This document shows positions 10,120-18,456 of a stretch of 64,000 nucleotides of DNA, in pieces. The DNA comes from Saprospiraceae bacterium (GTDB lineage Bacteria; Bacteroidota; Bacteroidia; Chitinophagales; Saprospiraceae), in the NCBI GenBank assembly GCA_028285545.1, contig JANQPA010000083.1, positions 1 to 64,000 on the forward strand. Reading direction: 5' to 3'. Both the position numbers and the translations under genes were made by a program. How positions within the stretch are numbered: position 1 is the stretch's first letter; each line of letters starts with the position of its first letter. A model generated the notes under the pieces. The model saw nothing but the letters and a program-made list of their open reading frames with translations, was not told the origin of the DNA and made no database searches.

Positions 10120-10149
10120 CGAGGAAAAAGGCTTTGGCCTTTTTCCTCG
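10120..10149. terminator. Intrinsic terminator after the permease gene
   Basis: Perfect 13-bp inverted repeat (arms 10120-10132 and 10137-10149) with a TTTG loop and A/T-rich stem base, 15 nt after the permease stop and between convergent genes. The symmetric A and T tracts let it work on both strands. Confidence 0.8.
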
Positions 10150-10170
10150 TATTATAATGATTATATAATT

Positions 10171-11094
10171 TTAAACATTTAGCATTTCCAGTAAGGTTTT
10201 ATTTATTCGATTTGGAAGGGAAGTAGAAGGTTCTAAACCATGCTTCTGATCTCTTATAAATCTATTAAATTCACTTTTTATAACATATAATAAGTGGAGT
10301 TTGGCAGTATCCTTTCCTTCATAAAAGTCAATTAAAATTTGTATGGCATCCATAGTTTCATCATCACCAATTGCTGTTCTGACTTTTTGAATGACCTCTT
10401 CCGGTATTTTTATTAATTCAAGACTTGGTTCCTTTAAGGGCAAATTAGGGATAGAAGAGACTGTCAACTCCAATTTTTGGGCACCAGGTCTTTGATTTAA
10501 TAGTGTTCTAATTTCTGCACTTAGGTGATTGGCTTGCTCTACTTCTTTGATGGCATCCACTAAATTTTTTTCACTTAAAAAATTTGAACTGGCAATCAAT
10601 TTTTGTTGAAGTCGCTCAGCTTGTTGTTGTTTGCCTCTCATTTGGTAATAACATTCCTGAAGACTGAGTTGGCCTGTTAGAGAAAAATTGGTTCGAAGGT
10701 GAATAAGAATGAGAAGTAAGCTAATAAAAAGTGTAGCAAGAGGTAATACAAGTGGTTCTGAGGACCAAAATATCAAAAGGATGCTGATTACCACTAAGCT
10801 GATCATGCCTCCGAGTTTAAAAATTGCGTTTCTAGCAATTTGTTTTCTTAAGCCAGGCAGACTCTTGTCAACTTGATCTAACATCAGTTGAAGCGCTTGA
10901 AGAGCTACTGAAAGACCTACTCTGACTTGTTCCGACATAATGACATCTGAGCCACTGCCTAATGTTTTTCCAGGTACCAGAGAAAAATCAGGAAATGCCC
11001 TGTTCAATTCCTTCCAAAGTTCATTATCATATTTATGAATAAAACCAATTAATTCTCCAAATTCGATTTTATTGGCAGGAGAGTGCTGGGTCAT
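10171..11094 (-). CDS. Membrane protein with C-terminal effector-associated-domain-like region
   Basis: 307-aa protein; the ATG at 11094 is preferred over an upstream in-frame ATG (11193) because it lies 4 nt after the stop of the preceding gene. Two adjacent TM helices (about 94-110 and 115-133) form a hairpin that leaves both ends in the cytoplasm. Residues 145-200 are Gln/Glu/Lys-rich and likely coiled coil. Residues about 228-305 form a small all-helical domain with the pattern of effector-associated domains: a helix with DAIQILIDF, then LLYVIKSEFNRFIRDQKHGL, a linker, and NRINKTLLEML. This closely recalls EAD11-type domains that couple effectors in bacterial conflict systems. The EAD call is from memory of the family pattern. 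It is co-transcribed with the CHAT/caspase-like gene upstream. Confidence 0.6.
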   Translation of the reverse strand: MTQHSPANKIEFGELIGFIHKYDNELWKELNRAFPDFSLVPGKTLGSGSDVIMSEQVRVGLSVALQALQLMLDQVDKSLPGLRKQIARNAIFKLGGMISLVVISILLIFWSSEPLVLPLATLFISLLLILIHLRTNFSLTGQLSLQECYYQMRGKQQQAERLQQKLIASSNFLSEKNLVDAIKEVEQANHLSAEIRTLLNQRPGAQKLELTVSSIPNLPLKEPSLELIKIPEEVIQKVRTAIGDDETMDAIQILIDFYEGKDTAKLHLLYVIKSEFNRFIRDQKHGLEPSTSLPNRINKTLLEMLNV

Positions 11095-11098
11095 GGTA

Positions 11099-13396
11099 TT
11101 AGTTTTGGTTTTCTTCGGAAATAGGATGATCCTTGTCCTCCACTTCCTCTTCTTTATTTTGCTCAATGATGATTTGATATAAACCACCTGCACCGAATAA
11201 TATTCCCGTTCCCCATTTAACTGATTGCTTAGCCTTGATTAGCTGGTATCCCTGATTTTGGAAGCTATCCACATCCACTATTAATTTTCGAGTATTGTCA
11301 GCAAAATTTTTAATAATATCACCGAAGTTATTTCCTTTGCTAATGGCAAGTATGAGATCAGCTACATCATGGAAAGAGTTTTGCATTCCAGAAGTACCCA
11401 CTGTTTTTAGTGTTCTGACGGTATTACATCCGAAGGGAAAGATGTTGACTTTGTATAATTTGGCGAGGGTGTATAATTTTTCTATTTCTATCTGAAAAAG
11501 AACATTTTTTCCGACCCTGGTTACAAACTGATTACCCTCTACATGGCCGACTACAAAAAGTGTTTTTCCAGCACTTTTTTGTATTTTTTTTATAATACCA
11601 GCCATAATCTGTCTCTCTGTAAGTTTATTCATTTTAAACTGAATATTCCTGCCTTTGAAACTTTGTTGTAGTAGTTCCTGGGTATGCAGATCTTCAACAA
11701 AAGAAATAATGCCCACTTCTTTCTTTGAATAAGCGCGTTGATTATTTTTTAATACAGAACTTAAGCGCTGTTCAATTGAAAAGTCACTTGGTATATCAAT
11801 TCGGATATAAGTGTTCGGAGAATCAGGGACTTCAATACACCTAATGACTAAATCAGATTCTTTGGCTGCATTTTTTTCCACCTCAATAAATACAGTTCTA
11901 TAAGCAATCCCCTCTTCAGAATACCACAGGTTTTGCTTGAATTGTTGGTTTAACGCTGAGCGAAAATCTGTGGTATTCTCGGGTAACTTATTCAATGTTT
12001 TAAATCTTTGGAGATTAGCCTTCCATTCTCCTTGTTTAAAGCCAATATGGGATAATTGTTGTTTAATCAATTGTTGTTCCTTCTCGATAAGAGATTTGAT
12101 TTCGCTAGTGAGGCCTTGCTTAGGAGATATTTTTTTATGTCTTAGAAAGCTGGGTAGATCATCAAAGCCAATTAATTGTATTTCTTTTACCCAAAGCTGT
12201 ATTTCTCTATCGAGTGCTGATTTTACATATTCATTAAAATAAAAATTAAGGCTTTTGATGTTTTTTGCTTTTTTAAAGGATTCCAGGCCTGAATAACCAA
12301 GAAATTCTAAGCGTTGTTTAAGAGCAGCAAACTCTAGATCGATGGCTTCCTGAATGGCCGGTAAATACCTTGGATGTCCAACCTTTTCCGCTAATTTGAA
12401 AAGATCATTATGGGTAGATTTATCAGTATAAGGACCTAATTCCAATATTTTATTCCGTAAGATTTTATTGTACGCTAATTCTTCCTGAATAATTTTAGCC
12501 AGGGGCGAACCTTTTTGTTGCTGTTTGCTAAAACAGTAGCTTTCCAGATCAGGATAGCCCAATTCTTTGAGTTTTTTTTCTAAAACTTGAATTTTTTTCT
12601 TACGATTGATGACAAAATTTTCAAATCTCTTAACCTCCTCATTTGTCCATTTTCCATTTCCTTTAAGAACTTCTTTTTCTAAATATCTTAGAGATTTCTC
12701 ACTTATATAATCGCCTATTTTCAAAGAAACCCTTGGGTACTTAAAAAGAAAATCGAAGATTTTTCCCTCCCCATTGACTTTAGCTAAGTTTTCCACAAAA
12801 TCAGAGTTGCCTAATTGATATTCTGCAGAAACCAATTCAATACTATTTTTTTGAAGACTTTTCATCAGTTCGTTTCGATGTTTAGCTAGCGAAGAATTAC
12901 GCGTAAAGCCCTTTAAAGTATATTGGTCAAAGAAGTCACTTTCATCTAAAATTAATTTAGTCTCTTGCCGAGTAAACCCAGGTAATGGGCGAGGGCCATC
13001 TATAAAAGAGGAAATAGATCTATTCAGTGGAATATCTTGAAGTGTGTTTCGAAGGGCTAATTTATATAAACCATCTAGGTCATCAAGGTTGTCAATAGTC
13101 TCTAGAAGTAGCTTTCTGGAGGAGGTGTTAAAAAGAAACTCATCATAATGCTTAAGATCATCATATGTCTTAACTGGAGGAAGTTCAGATTTTGGTGATT
13201 TTTGGAACGATCTCATGATTCCATCATCGCCTGATTTTGACCAAATCCTGTAATTAACAGCGAATTCATCAATTTTTTCTAAAATTGGTTTTAAAATTTT
13301 AAACTTGCTTTGAGCTGAAAGATTGTAATAAGTGGCGAATGATATGGCAATGAACAGAAATAGGCGTAGAGCCATTTTGGGAAAATGTATGTGCAT
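11099..13396 (-). CDS. Exported protein with C-terminal CHAT/caspase-like domain
   Basis: 765-aa protein with an N-terminal hydrophobic signal (about residues 9-27, cleavage near LSAQ); a start seven residues in (ATG at 13375) is equally possible. Residues about 30-540 are helical, charged and without a recognised domain, with repeated motifs of the type LxxLGYxxLESxxxxK that suggest helical repeats. The last 230 residues have a caspase-like layout: TLFVVGHVEGN (His618) at the end of one predicted strand and NIFPFGCNT (Cys657) at the end of the next. This fits the His-Cys dyad of CHAT/caspase-clan peptidases. A short hydrophobic stretch (GILFGAGGLYQIII) lies near the C-terminus. It precedes the EAD-like membrane protein by 4 nt. 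Peptidase activity is inferred, and an exported CHAT-like protein is unusual. Confidence 0.6.
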   Translation of the reverse strand: MHIHFPKMALRLFLFIAISFATYYNLSAQSKFKILKPILEKIDEFAVNYRIWSKSGDDGIMRSFQKSPKSELPPVKTYDDLKHYDEFLFNTSSRKLLLETIDNLDDLDGLYKLALRNTLQDIPLNRSISSFIDGPRPLPGFTRQETKLILDESDFFDQYTLKGFTRNSSLAKHRNELMKSLQKNSIELVSAEYQLGNSDFVENLAKVNGEGKIFDFLFKYPRVSLKIGDYISEKSLRYLEKEVLKGNGKWTNEEVKRFENFVINRKKKIQVLEKKLKELGYPDLESYCFSKQQQKGSPLAKIIQEELAYNKILRNKILELGPYTDKSTHNDLFKLAEKVGHPRYLPAIQEAIDLEFAALKQRLEFLGYSGLESFKKAKNIKSLNFYFNEYVKSALDREIQLWVKEIQLIGFDDLPSFLRHKKISPKQGLTSEIKSLIEKEQQLIKQQLSHIGFKQGEWKANLQRFKTLNKLPENTTDFRSALNQQFKQNLWYSEEGIAYRTVFIEVEKNAAKESDLVIRCIEVPDSPNTYIRIDIPSDFSIEQRLSSVLKNNQRAYSKKEVGIISFVEDLHTQELLQQSFKGRNIQFKMNKLTERQIMAGIIKKIQKSAGKTLFVVGHVEGNQFVTRVGKNVLFQIEIEKLYTLAKLYKVNIFPFGCNTVRTLKTVGTSGMQNSFHDVADLILAISKGNNFGDIIKNFADNTRKLIVDVDSFQNQGYQLIKAKQSVKWGTGILFGAGGLYQIIIEQNKEEEVEDKDHPISEENQN

Positions 13397-13484
13397 GTAA
13401 GCGAGTTTTTTGAAGATTAAGGGTAGGGAGGGTAGTATTAGATACGGATTTTGGAGAAGTAGGTTTCGTAAGGAGAAGAGGAGA

Positions 13485-13522
13485 TAATATTAGTTAGGGC
13501 CGCCAGGCCCCAACTAATATTA
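13485..13522 (-). terminator. Terminator hairpin after the PadR-linked permease
   Basis: 17-bp inverted repeat with one mismatch (arms 13485-13501 and 13506-13522, loop GCCA) just past the stop of the permease on the - strand, with a pyrimidine-rich stretch following in that direction. Confidence 0.65.
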
Positions 13523-13536
13523 TATTCATATGGTTT

Positions 13537-16152
13537 TTACTCGGATCTTAAGGATTTCACTGGATTAGCCCTGGCTGCTCTAATAGCCTGGAAACTTACA
13601 GTAATTAGTGTGATGAATAAAGCTAGAACAAAGGCCATTATAAATACGGAAGCAGAAATATTGACATGGTATTCATAATTATTTAGCCATTTGGACATAT
13701 AATAATAAGCCACCGGAATGGCAATAAGACCAGAAATGATAACCAGAAAAATAAATTCTTTAGTCAACATTTGCCATAAGGATGTTACAGAAGCACCCAA
13801 CACTTTTCTGATGCCGATTTCTTTGGTTCGTCTTTCTGCCACAAAGGCAATCATTCCAAATAAGCCCAAACAGCTAATGAGCAAGGCTAAAATGGTAAAG
13901 AAACCAGCCAGTTTTCCTATTCGTTCTTCTCCACTAAATTTTCGTGAATAATCCTGATCCATAAATCGATATACAAATGGAGTGACTGGGTCATATTTTT
14001 TAAATACTGCCTCAATTTTGGGAAGTGCGGCCGCTATGTTGGCCTCCTGCTTTAGTTTGAGAGTGGCTACATTGGAGCGGTTGTAGTCAATAAAAAAGAG
14101 CATGTGCTTAGTAGGCTGGTAGGGGGATTGGGTGATCATATTTTTCACCACTCCTATAATGTGATAAGTTTCGTCATCTCCCCATTGGATTTGCTGTCCG
14201 ATAGGATTTTCGAATCCTAAATACTTGACAGCAGCCTCGTTGATCACAAATCCAAGCGTATCTGTAGGAAATTCCTTGGAGAAATCACGTCCCTGGATTA
14301 TTTCCCAACCTATAGTTTTTCCAAATTCATGAGAAACCCGCATGGTTACAAATTCTTCATGCATACTGGGATCTTTGCCAGTCCAATCAAAACCGCTATT
14401 GGTGGTGTAGGTACGGGTGATAAAGTTTTCAGATTTAGCCACCTCTTCCACCTCCCCGGTTTGTAATAGTTCATTCCGGAAAGTATCATAATGTTTGTTG
14501 ATTTCATTACTAGCAATCCAGCTGCTCAACAAATTAGATGGATCATAACCGAGGGGACGATTTTTAGCAAATTGAATTTGATTATACACCACCAGAGTTC
14601 CAATGATCAATACAATGGAAACCGTAAATTGTAAGGTGACCATAACTTTTCTGGGGATGGTGGCTCTTCTTCCTGTTTGAATATTGCCTTTTAATACTTT
14701 TATTGGGCGGAAAGAGGATAAATAAAGAGCAGGATAACTACCAGCTAAGATCCCCGTAATCAGGGCAAAAGCTATTCCTAGTACCCAAAAAATAGGATTG
14801 GCCCACCAATTGCTAATTTCTTTGCCAGATACCTCATTAAAAAAGGGTAGCAGTAATTGGACAAGTAAGAGAGATAAAACAAAAGACAGTAAGGAAATAA
14901 GAATAGACTCGCTGAAAAATTGGCTGATGAGTTGAGTACGGTAGGAGCCTAAAGTTTTGCGAACGCCTATTTCTTTTGCTCTTTTTTCAGAACGGGCAGT
15001 ACTTAGGTTCATAAAATTAATGCAGGCAAGGATCAGTACAAAAAATCCAATGGTACCGTATAACCAAATATATTGGATTCTTCCACCTGCTACCTTTCCA
15101 TTCTCAAATTTTGATTGTAAGCGCCATTTGGACATAGGATGCAAGAACAATGCTGGTTTCATTCTAGCACCAACCCCTTCAGAATTTAATAGTTTGGCAT
15201 CTTTAATAGCCTCGGAGGCTCTATCCAGTTCGACATTATCAGCCAATTGCACAAAAGTTTGGAACCAGCTATTGCCCCAGCCCACCCATTCAGGTTGCCA
15301 TTTTTCATAGAGTTCCCAGGAACCCAGAAAATCTACTCCATGGAAATTAGAGTTTGGGGGTAAATCTTCATAAACGCCTGTTACTGTCAATAAGTCTTCA
15401 TTGTTTATTTTAATCGTCTGATTCATGGGATCTTCCCCACCAAATAAAGCTTCGGAAGTTGATTTGGATAGTATAATAGAGTAGGGGTCTTCTAAGCCTG
15501 CCCTAGTGCCATACAACATCTTTAGGGTGAGCATTTCGGGAGCAACTGGTGCCATAAACATTCCATTCTGACCTATGGTATTGTCTTCTACAGTCAAAGT
15601 ATGACTATTATTCCAGCTGGCCATGCTAACATATTTAAAATTACTGCCGTAATTGTTTCTTAACTCAGGTCCTAATTGTTTAGCCTGATTGACCCAGGTT
15701 ACAATTTCTCCGTCGAATGTTTGATTTTGCATGACCCTGGCAATGCGGTCATAATTTTCGTGGTATTTGTTATAAGATAACTCATCCCATAGCCACATAC
15801 TGATTAGGATCACCACTGCCATGCCAATGGCTAGTCCGCTAATATTAAGAATGGAATATTCTTTGTTTTTAATAAGGTGTCGCCAGCTGATTTTAAAATT
15901 ATGTTGATACATAGTCGGGTGTTTAAGAGAAGGTTTATTAAATAGAGGTCTAACAATTCCAGGTCTGAAGAGGAGGATAACATCAAAAAACAAAAGAAGC
16001 CTGGCCTGTTTCAAGCCTTTTTCTTCCAGGTTTTCTTCGAAATGCTCTATCAGGTCCCCTTCTATATCATGGTGATATGCGGGTTTGCAAAACCAATTGA
16101 ATATTTTCAATGCTAGTTTTGGAGGCTTGTTGATCTGTTTTTCTGGCATCAA
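13537..16152 (-). CDS. FtsX-type ABC permease with permease prefix domain
   Basis: 871-aa inner-membrane permease. The first 85 residues form a soluble helical 'permease prefix' region (PPKLALKIFNWFCKPAYHHDIEGDLIE pattern, broken here by no gap), found where a permease gene is coupled to a PadR regulator. Then follow TM1 (about 105-125), a MacB-like periplasmic domain, FtsX core 1 (about 370-510), a second periplasmic domain and FtsX core 2 (about 750-865) with ERRTKEIGIRKVLGAS. The start overlaps the PadR gene by 4 nt (ATGA), so the two are translationally coupled. It likely belongs to a drug- or stress-responsive efflux system; no ATPase is nearby. Confidence 0.88.
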   Translation of the reverse strand: MMPEKQINKPPKLALKIFNWFCKPAYHHDIEGDLIEHFEENLEEKGLKQARLLLFFDVILLFRPGIVRPLFNKPSLKHPTMYQHNFKISWRHLIKNKEYSILNISGLAIGMAVVILISMWLWDELSYNKYHENYDRIARVMQNQTFDGEIVTWVNQAKQLGPELRNNYGSNFKYVSMASWNNSHTLTVEDNTIGQNGMFMAPVAPEMLTLKMLYGTRAGLEDPYSIILSKSTSEALFGGEDPMNQTIKINNEDLLTVTGVYEDLPPNSNFHGVDFLGSWELYEKWQPEWVGWGNSWFQTFVQLADNVELDRASEAIKDAKLLNSEGVGARMKPALFLHPMSKWRLQSKFENGKVAGGRIQYIWLYGTIGFFVLILACINFMNLSTARSEKRAKEIGVRKTLGSYRTQLISQFFSESILISLLSFVLSLLLVQLLLPFFNEVSGKEISNWWANPIFWVLGIAFALITGILAGSYPALYLSSFRPIKVLKGNIQTGRRATIPRKVMVTLQFTVSIVLIIGTLVVYNQIQFAKNRPLGYDPSNLLSSWIASNEINKHYDTFRNELLQTGEVEEVAKSENFITRTYTTNSGFDWTGKDPSMHEEFVTMRVSHEFGKTIGWEIIQGRDFSKEFPTDTLGFVINEAAVKYLGFENPIGQQIQWGDDETYHIIGVVKNMITQSPYQPTKHMLFFIDYNRSNVATLKLKQEANIAAALPKIEAVFKKYDPVTPFVYRFMDQDYSRKFSGEERIGKLAGFFTILALLISCLGLFGMIAFVAERRTKEIGIRKVLGASVTSLWQMLTKEFIFLVIISGLIAIPVAYYYMSKWLNNYEYHVNISASVFIMAFVLALFITLITVSFQAIRAARANPVKSLRSE

Positions 16153-16505
16153 GACAGTTTTTGATTAAGAGGCGTTTGAGGCATGGCATCCCAGAGTTTA
16201 TTCCGAGTATCTCGTGAATATTCCAATACTCGATGTCCCAGGGCTGTGAGATAAAAGTATAATTTAGGCCGGCCTCCTCTTTTACTTGTGATTTCTCCTT
16301 GTTTGGAATTTAGGTATCCCTTTTTTTCCATTCTTCGCAAGGCAACTTGTAAGGCACCCACACTTACCTTGCGATCCAATCTTGCTTTTATTTCATTTTT
16401 AATAGATACTCCATAGGCATTTTCTTGCAATATGCCAACGGTGAGTAAAACAATTTCTTCAAATTCTCCTATCCGATATTTCATCTGATTATTCAATTTA
16501 TTCAA
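16149..16505 (-). CDS. PadR-family transcriptional regulator
   Basis: 118-aa winged-helix repressor. Residues 8-110 fit PadR: GEFEEIVLLTVGIL, then NAYGVSIKNEI, the recognition helix VSVGALQVALRRMEKKGYL, and a wing with KRGGRPKLYFYLTALG. The start at 16505 or the Met seven codons in (16484) are both possible. It probably represses itself and the overlapping permease gene downstream, being released by a ligand such as a phenolic compound or drug; the ligand is not inferable. Confidence 0.88.
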   Translation of the reverse strand: MNKLNNQMKYRIGEFEEIVLLTVGILQENAYGVSIKNEIKARLDRKVSVGALQVALRRMEKKGYLNSKQGEITSKRGGRPKLYFYLTALGHRVLEYSRDTRNKLWDAMPQTPLNQKLS

Positions 16506-16636
16506 AGGCTAAAGAGGTTAATTCCTGTTTGCAGTATTGCAAAGTAAAGGGATTTTTAGGTTAATTCCTAATTGTAGTGTTGGTTTTTAACTATTTGAGC
16601 AAGTAAGAGGCTCTTTAAAATTTGGTAGGCTATTGA

Positions 16637-16683
16637 AAAACTACCAGAAAGTAGGTAGTTTTGTACGTAAATTTAATTACGTA
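16637..16683 (+). promoter_or_regulatory. Two palindromes at the toxin-antitoxin promoter
   Basis: A 9-bp inverted repeat (AAAACTACC / GGTAGTTTT, 8-nt spacer, 16637-16662) is followed at once by a perfect 7-bp inverted repeat (TACGTAA / TTACGTA, 6-nt spacer, 16664-16683) that runs into the antitoxin start codon. Type II antitoxins bind such palindromes to repress their own operon, so these are the likely autoregulatory sites. Confidence 0.55.
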
Positions 16684-16943
16684 TGAATTCCAAATTAACA
16701 TTGTCAATTAATCCAACTGTAATTGAGGAGGCAAAAAAATATGCTAAAGCAAGCGGAAAAAGTTTATCAAACATAGTTGAGGAATACCTTAAATCTCTTA
16801 CCACAACTGATCATTCGGATGAAAAACAATCCTCCTTAAAAATTGTAAGAGAGTTAAAAGGAGCCATTAAATTACCTAAGGATTTTACTTCTTATAAAGA
16901 TCTTCTTCAAGATGCTCTTTTTGAAAAATATTTGGGTAAATGA
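16683..16943 (+). CDS. DUF6364/VapB-like antitoxin
   Basis: 86-aa protein with an N-terminal ribbon-helix-helix-like part (KLTLSINPTVIEEAKKYAKASGKSLSNIVEEYL) and a disordered C-terminal tail that would wrap the toxin. This matches DUF6364 antitoxins of Bacteroidetes. Its stop overlaps the start of the PIN toxin by 4 nt (ATGA), and two palindromes lie directly upstream. Function: neutralises the PIN RNase and represses the operon. Confidence 0.85.
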   Translation: MNSKLTLSINPTVIEEAKKYAKASGKSLSNIVEEYLKSLTTTDHSDEKQSSLKIVRELKGAIKLPKDFTSYKDLLQDALFEKYLGK

Positions 16944-17359
16944 AAAAAATATTTATAGATTCTGATGTGCTTCTTGATTTATTACTAGATAGGGAATCCT
17001 TTTCTCAAGATATAGCCACACTAATTGAAGGTTCAATAAATTCAGAAATCCAGCTTTGTACATCTCCAATCAGCATTGCGAATATTCATTATATAATTGG
17101 AAGACTTGAAAACAAAAATAAAGCGGATTTGAATATAAACAAGATTTTGAAAATTGTAAGTATAGAGAAAGTTGATCAACTGATTATTGATAAAGCGGCG
17201 AATTCAAAATTTAAAGATTTTGAAGATGCAGTACAAAATTTTTGTGCAATAGAATCAGGACATGAAATAATGATCACCAGAAACACAAAAGATTATAAAG
17301 AGAGTGAATTATCAATTCTGACACCAAGAGAATATTTAGCAAAAATTCGAAATGAATAA
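16940..17359 (+). CDS. PIN-domain toxin (VapC-like RNase)
   Basis: 139-aa PIN_3-type protein. The acidic metal-binding residues are visible: Asp7 in FIDSDVLLD, Asp93/Asp96 in KDFEDAVQ, and the ITRNTKDY motif (Asp118) near the C-terminus. PIN toxins cleave RNA, often tRNA or rRNA, when the antitoxin is degraded. It overlaps the antitoxin gene by 4 nt. Length and motifs are intact, so the toxin is probably active. Confidence 0.9.
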   Translation: MKKIFIDSDVLLDLLLDRESFSQDIATLIEGSINSEIQLCTSPISIANIHYIIGRLENKNKADLNINKILKIVSIEKVDQLIIDKAANSKFKDFEDAVQNFCAIESGHEIMITRNTKDYKESELSILTPREYLAKIRNE

Positions 17360-17443
17360 AAATTCTTAGCTCTAATTATACATATCAATGTTTAATATCC
17401 ATGGGATGAATAAACCTTAGTTGCCATATAAAATAAATTCACA

Positions 17444-18388
17444 ATGAAACCCTATTACTTCTGTCTAATCTTTCTCCTCTCATTATTCCTAAATTCTTGC
17501 AAAAAAAATTCAGAACTTCTACCTACAGAAGGTTATGTAGAAACCAGTTTCGGTAAAACCTGGTATAGAATATTAGGTCAAGGGGATAAAACGCCCATTA
17601 TTACCCTTCATGGAGGCCCTGGGGTTACCAGTATTATGTTTGAGCCCATGAAAGCTCTTTCGGAAGAGAGGCCCATTATTTTTTATGATCAATTGGGAAG
17701 TGGAAGATCTTACTATCATGAAGATACCTCTTTAATGAGAGTAGAGGTTTTTGTGGAACAATTACATGAACTTATTGAGGCGAAAAACCTCAAAGACTAT
17801 TATATATATGGTTCCTCATGGGGTGCAGCATTGGCTTTGGAGTATTATGATAAGCATCCTGAAGGGGTCAAAGCATTGATGCTGGCTAATCCTCTAGTAA
17901 GTTCAACCATATGGGCCGCAGATGCTGATACCTTGATTATGACTTTGCCAGATTCAATTCAAGCTAGTATCGCAGAAGCTGAAAAAACCGGAAATTTTGA
18001 ATCTGAAAGCTTTCAAAATGCCACATTTGTCTTTTATCAAAATTTTTTGATGAGAGGAGACTGGAATGGGGTTAGTGAGTGGGATACCATTCCTGAAAAA
18101 AATAATATGGAAATATATCAGTACATGTGGGGCCCTACAGAGTTTACAGCATTGGGAACCCTAAAAAATTTCGACGCTACAGGAATATTAGAAAAAATAA
18201 AGGTGCCCACTTTATTTTTAGTCGGTGAGTATGATGAAGCAAGGCCTGTAACTGTTGAAAAATTTCATAAAAAAGTTGAGGGCTCAGTTTTTAAAATAGT
18301 TGAGGATGCTGGCCATATGACTTTAAATGATAATCCAGAACAAAACCTGGAATTTATTCGGCAATTTATTTCTGATGTGGAAAAATAA
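17444..18388 (+). CDS. Alpha/beta-hydrolase lipoprotein, proline iminopeptidase-like
   Basis: 314-aa lipoprotein (lipobox LNSC, lipidated Cys19). The alpha/beta-hydrolase fold shows the S33 proline iminopeptidase signatures: HGGPG at residues 56-60, nucleophile elbow GSSWG at 123-127 (Ser125), the acid in VGEYDEARP and the His in DAGHM near the end. The family releases N-terminal proline or short hydrophobic residues from peptides; the substrate of lipid-anchored members is uncertain. It stands alone between the toxin-antitoxin pair and a strong bidirectional terminator. Confidence 0.85.
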   Translation: MKPYYFCLIFLLSLFLNSCKKNSELLPTEGYVETSFGKTWYRILGQGDKTPIITLHGGPGVTSIMFEPMKALSEERPIIFYDQLGSGRSYYHEDTSLMRVEVFVEQLHELIEAKNLKDYYIYGSSWGAALALEYYDKHPEGVKALMLANPLVSSTIWAADADTLIMTLPDSIQASIAEAEKTGNFESESFQNATFVFYQNFLMRGDWNGVSEWDTIPEKNNMEIYQYMWGPTEFTALGTLKNFDATGILEKIKVPTLFLVGEYDEARPVTVEKFHKKVEGSVFKIVEDAGHMTLNDNPEQNLEFIRQFISDVEK

Positions 18389-18396
18389 AACTAAGT

Positions 18397-18443
18397 TTTT
18401 CGTTTTGCCATTTCAAATATTTTTTGAAATGGCAAAACGAAAA
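18397..18443. terminator. Bidirectional terminator between convergent genes
   Basis: Perfect 21-bp inverted repeat (arms 18397-18417 and 18423-18443) with a 5-nt loop, bounded by T and A tracts. It starts 8 nt after the hydrolase stop and ends 13 nt before the stop of the convergent gene, so it can serve both. Confidence 0.9.
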
Positions 18444-18456
18444 TATTTATTCCCTA

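Noticed and set aside
7736..16152. One transport operon formed by the two FtsX-type permeases
   Set aside because: They are on opposite strands, separated by the EAD/CHAT-like pair and each followed by its own terminator; they are only paralogues.
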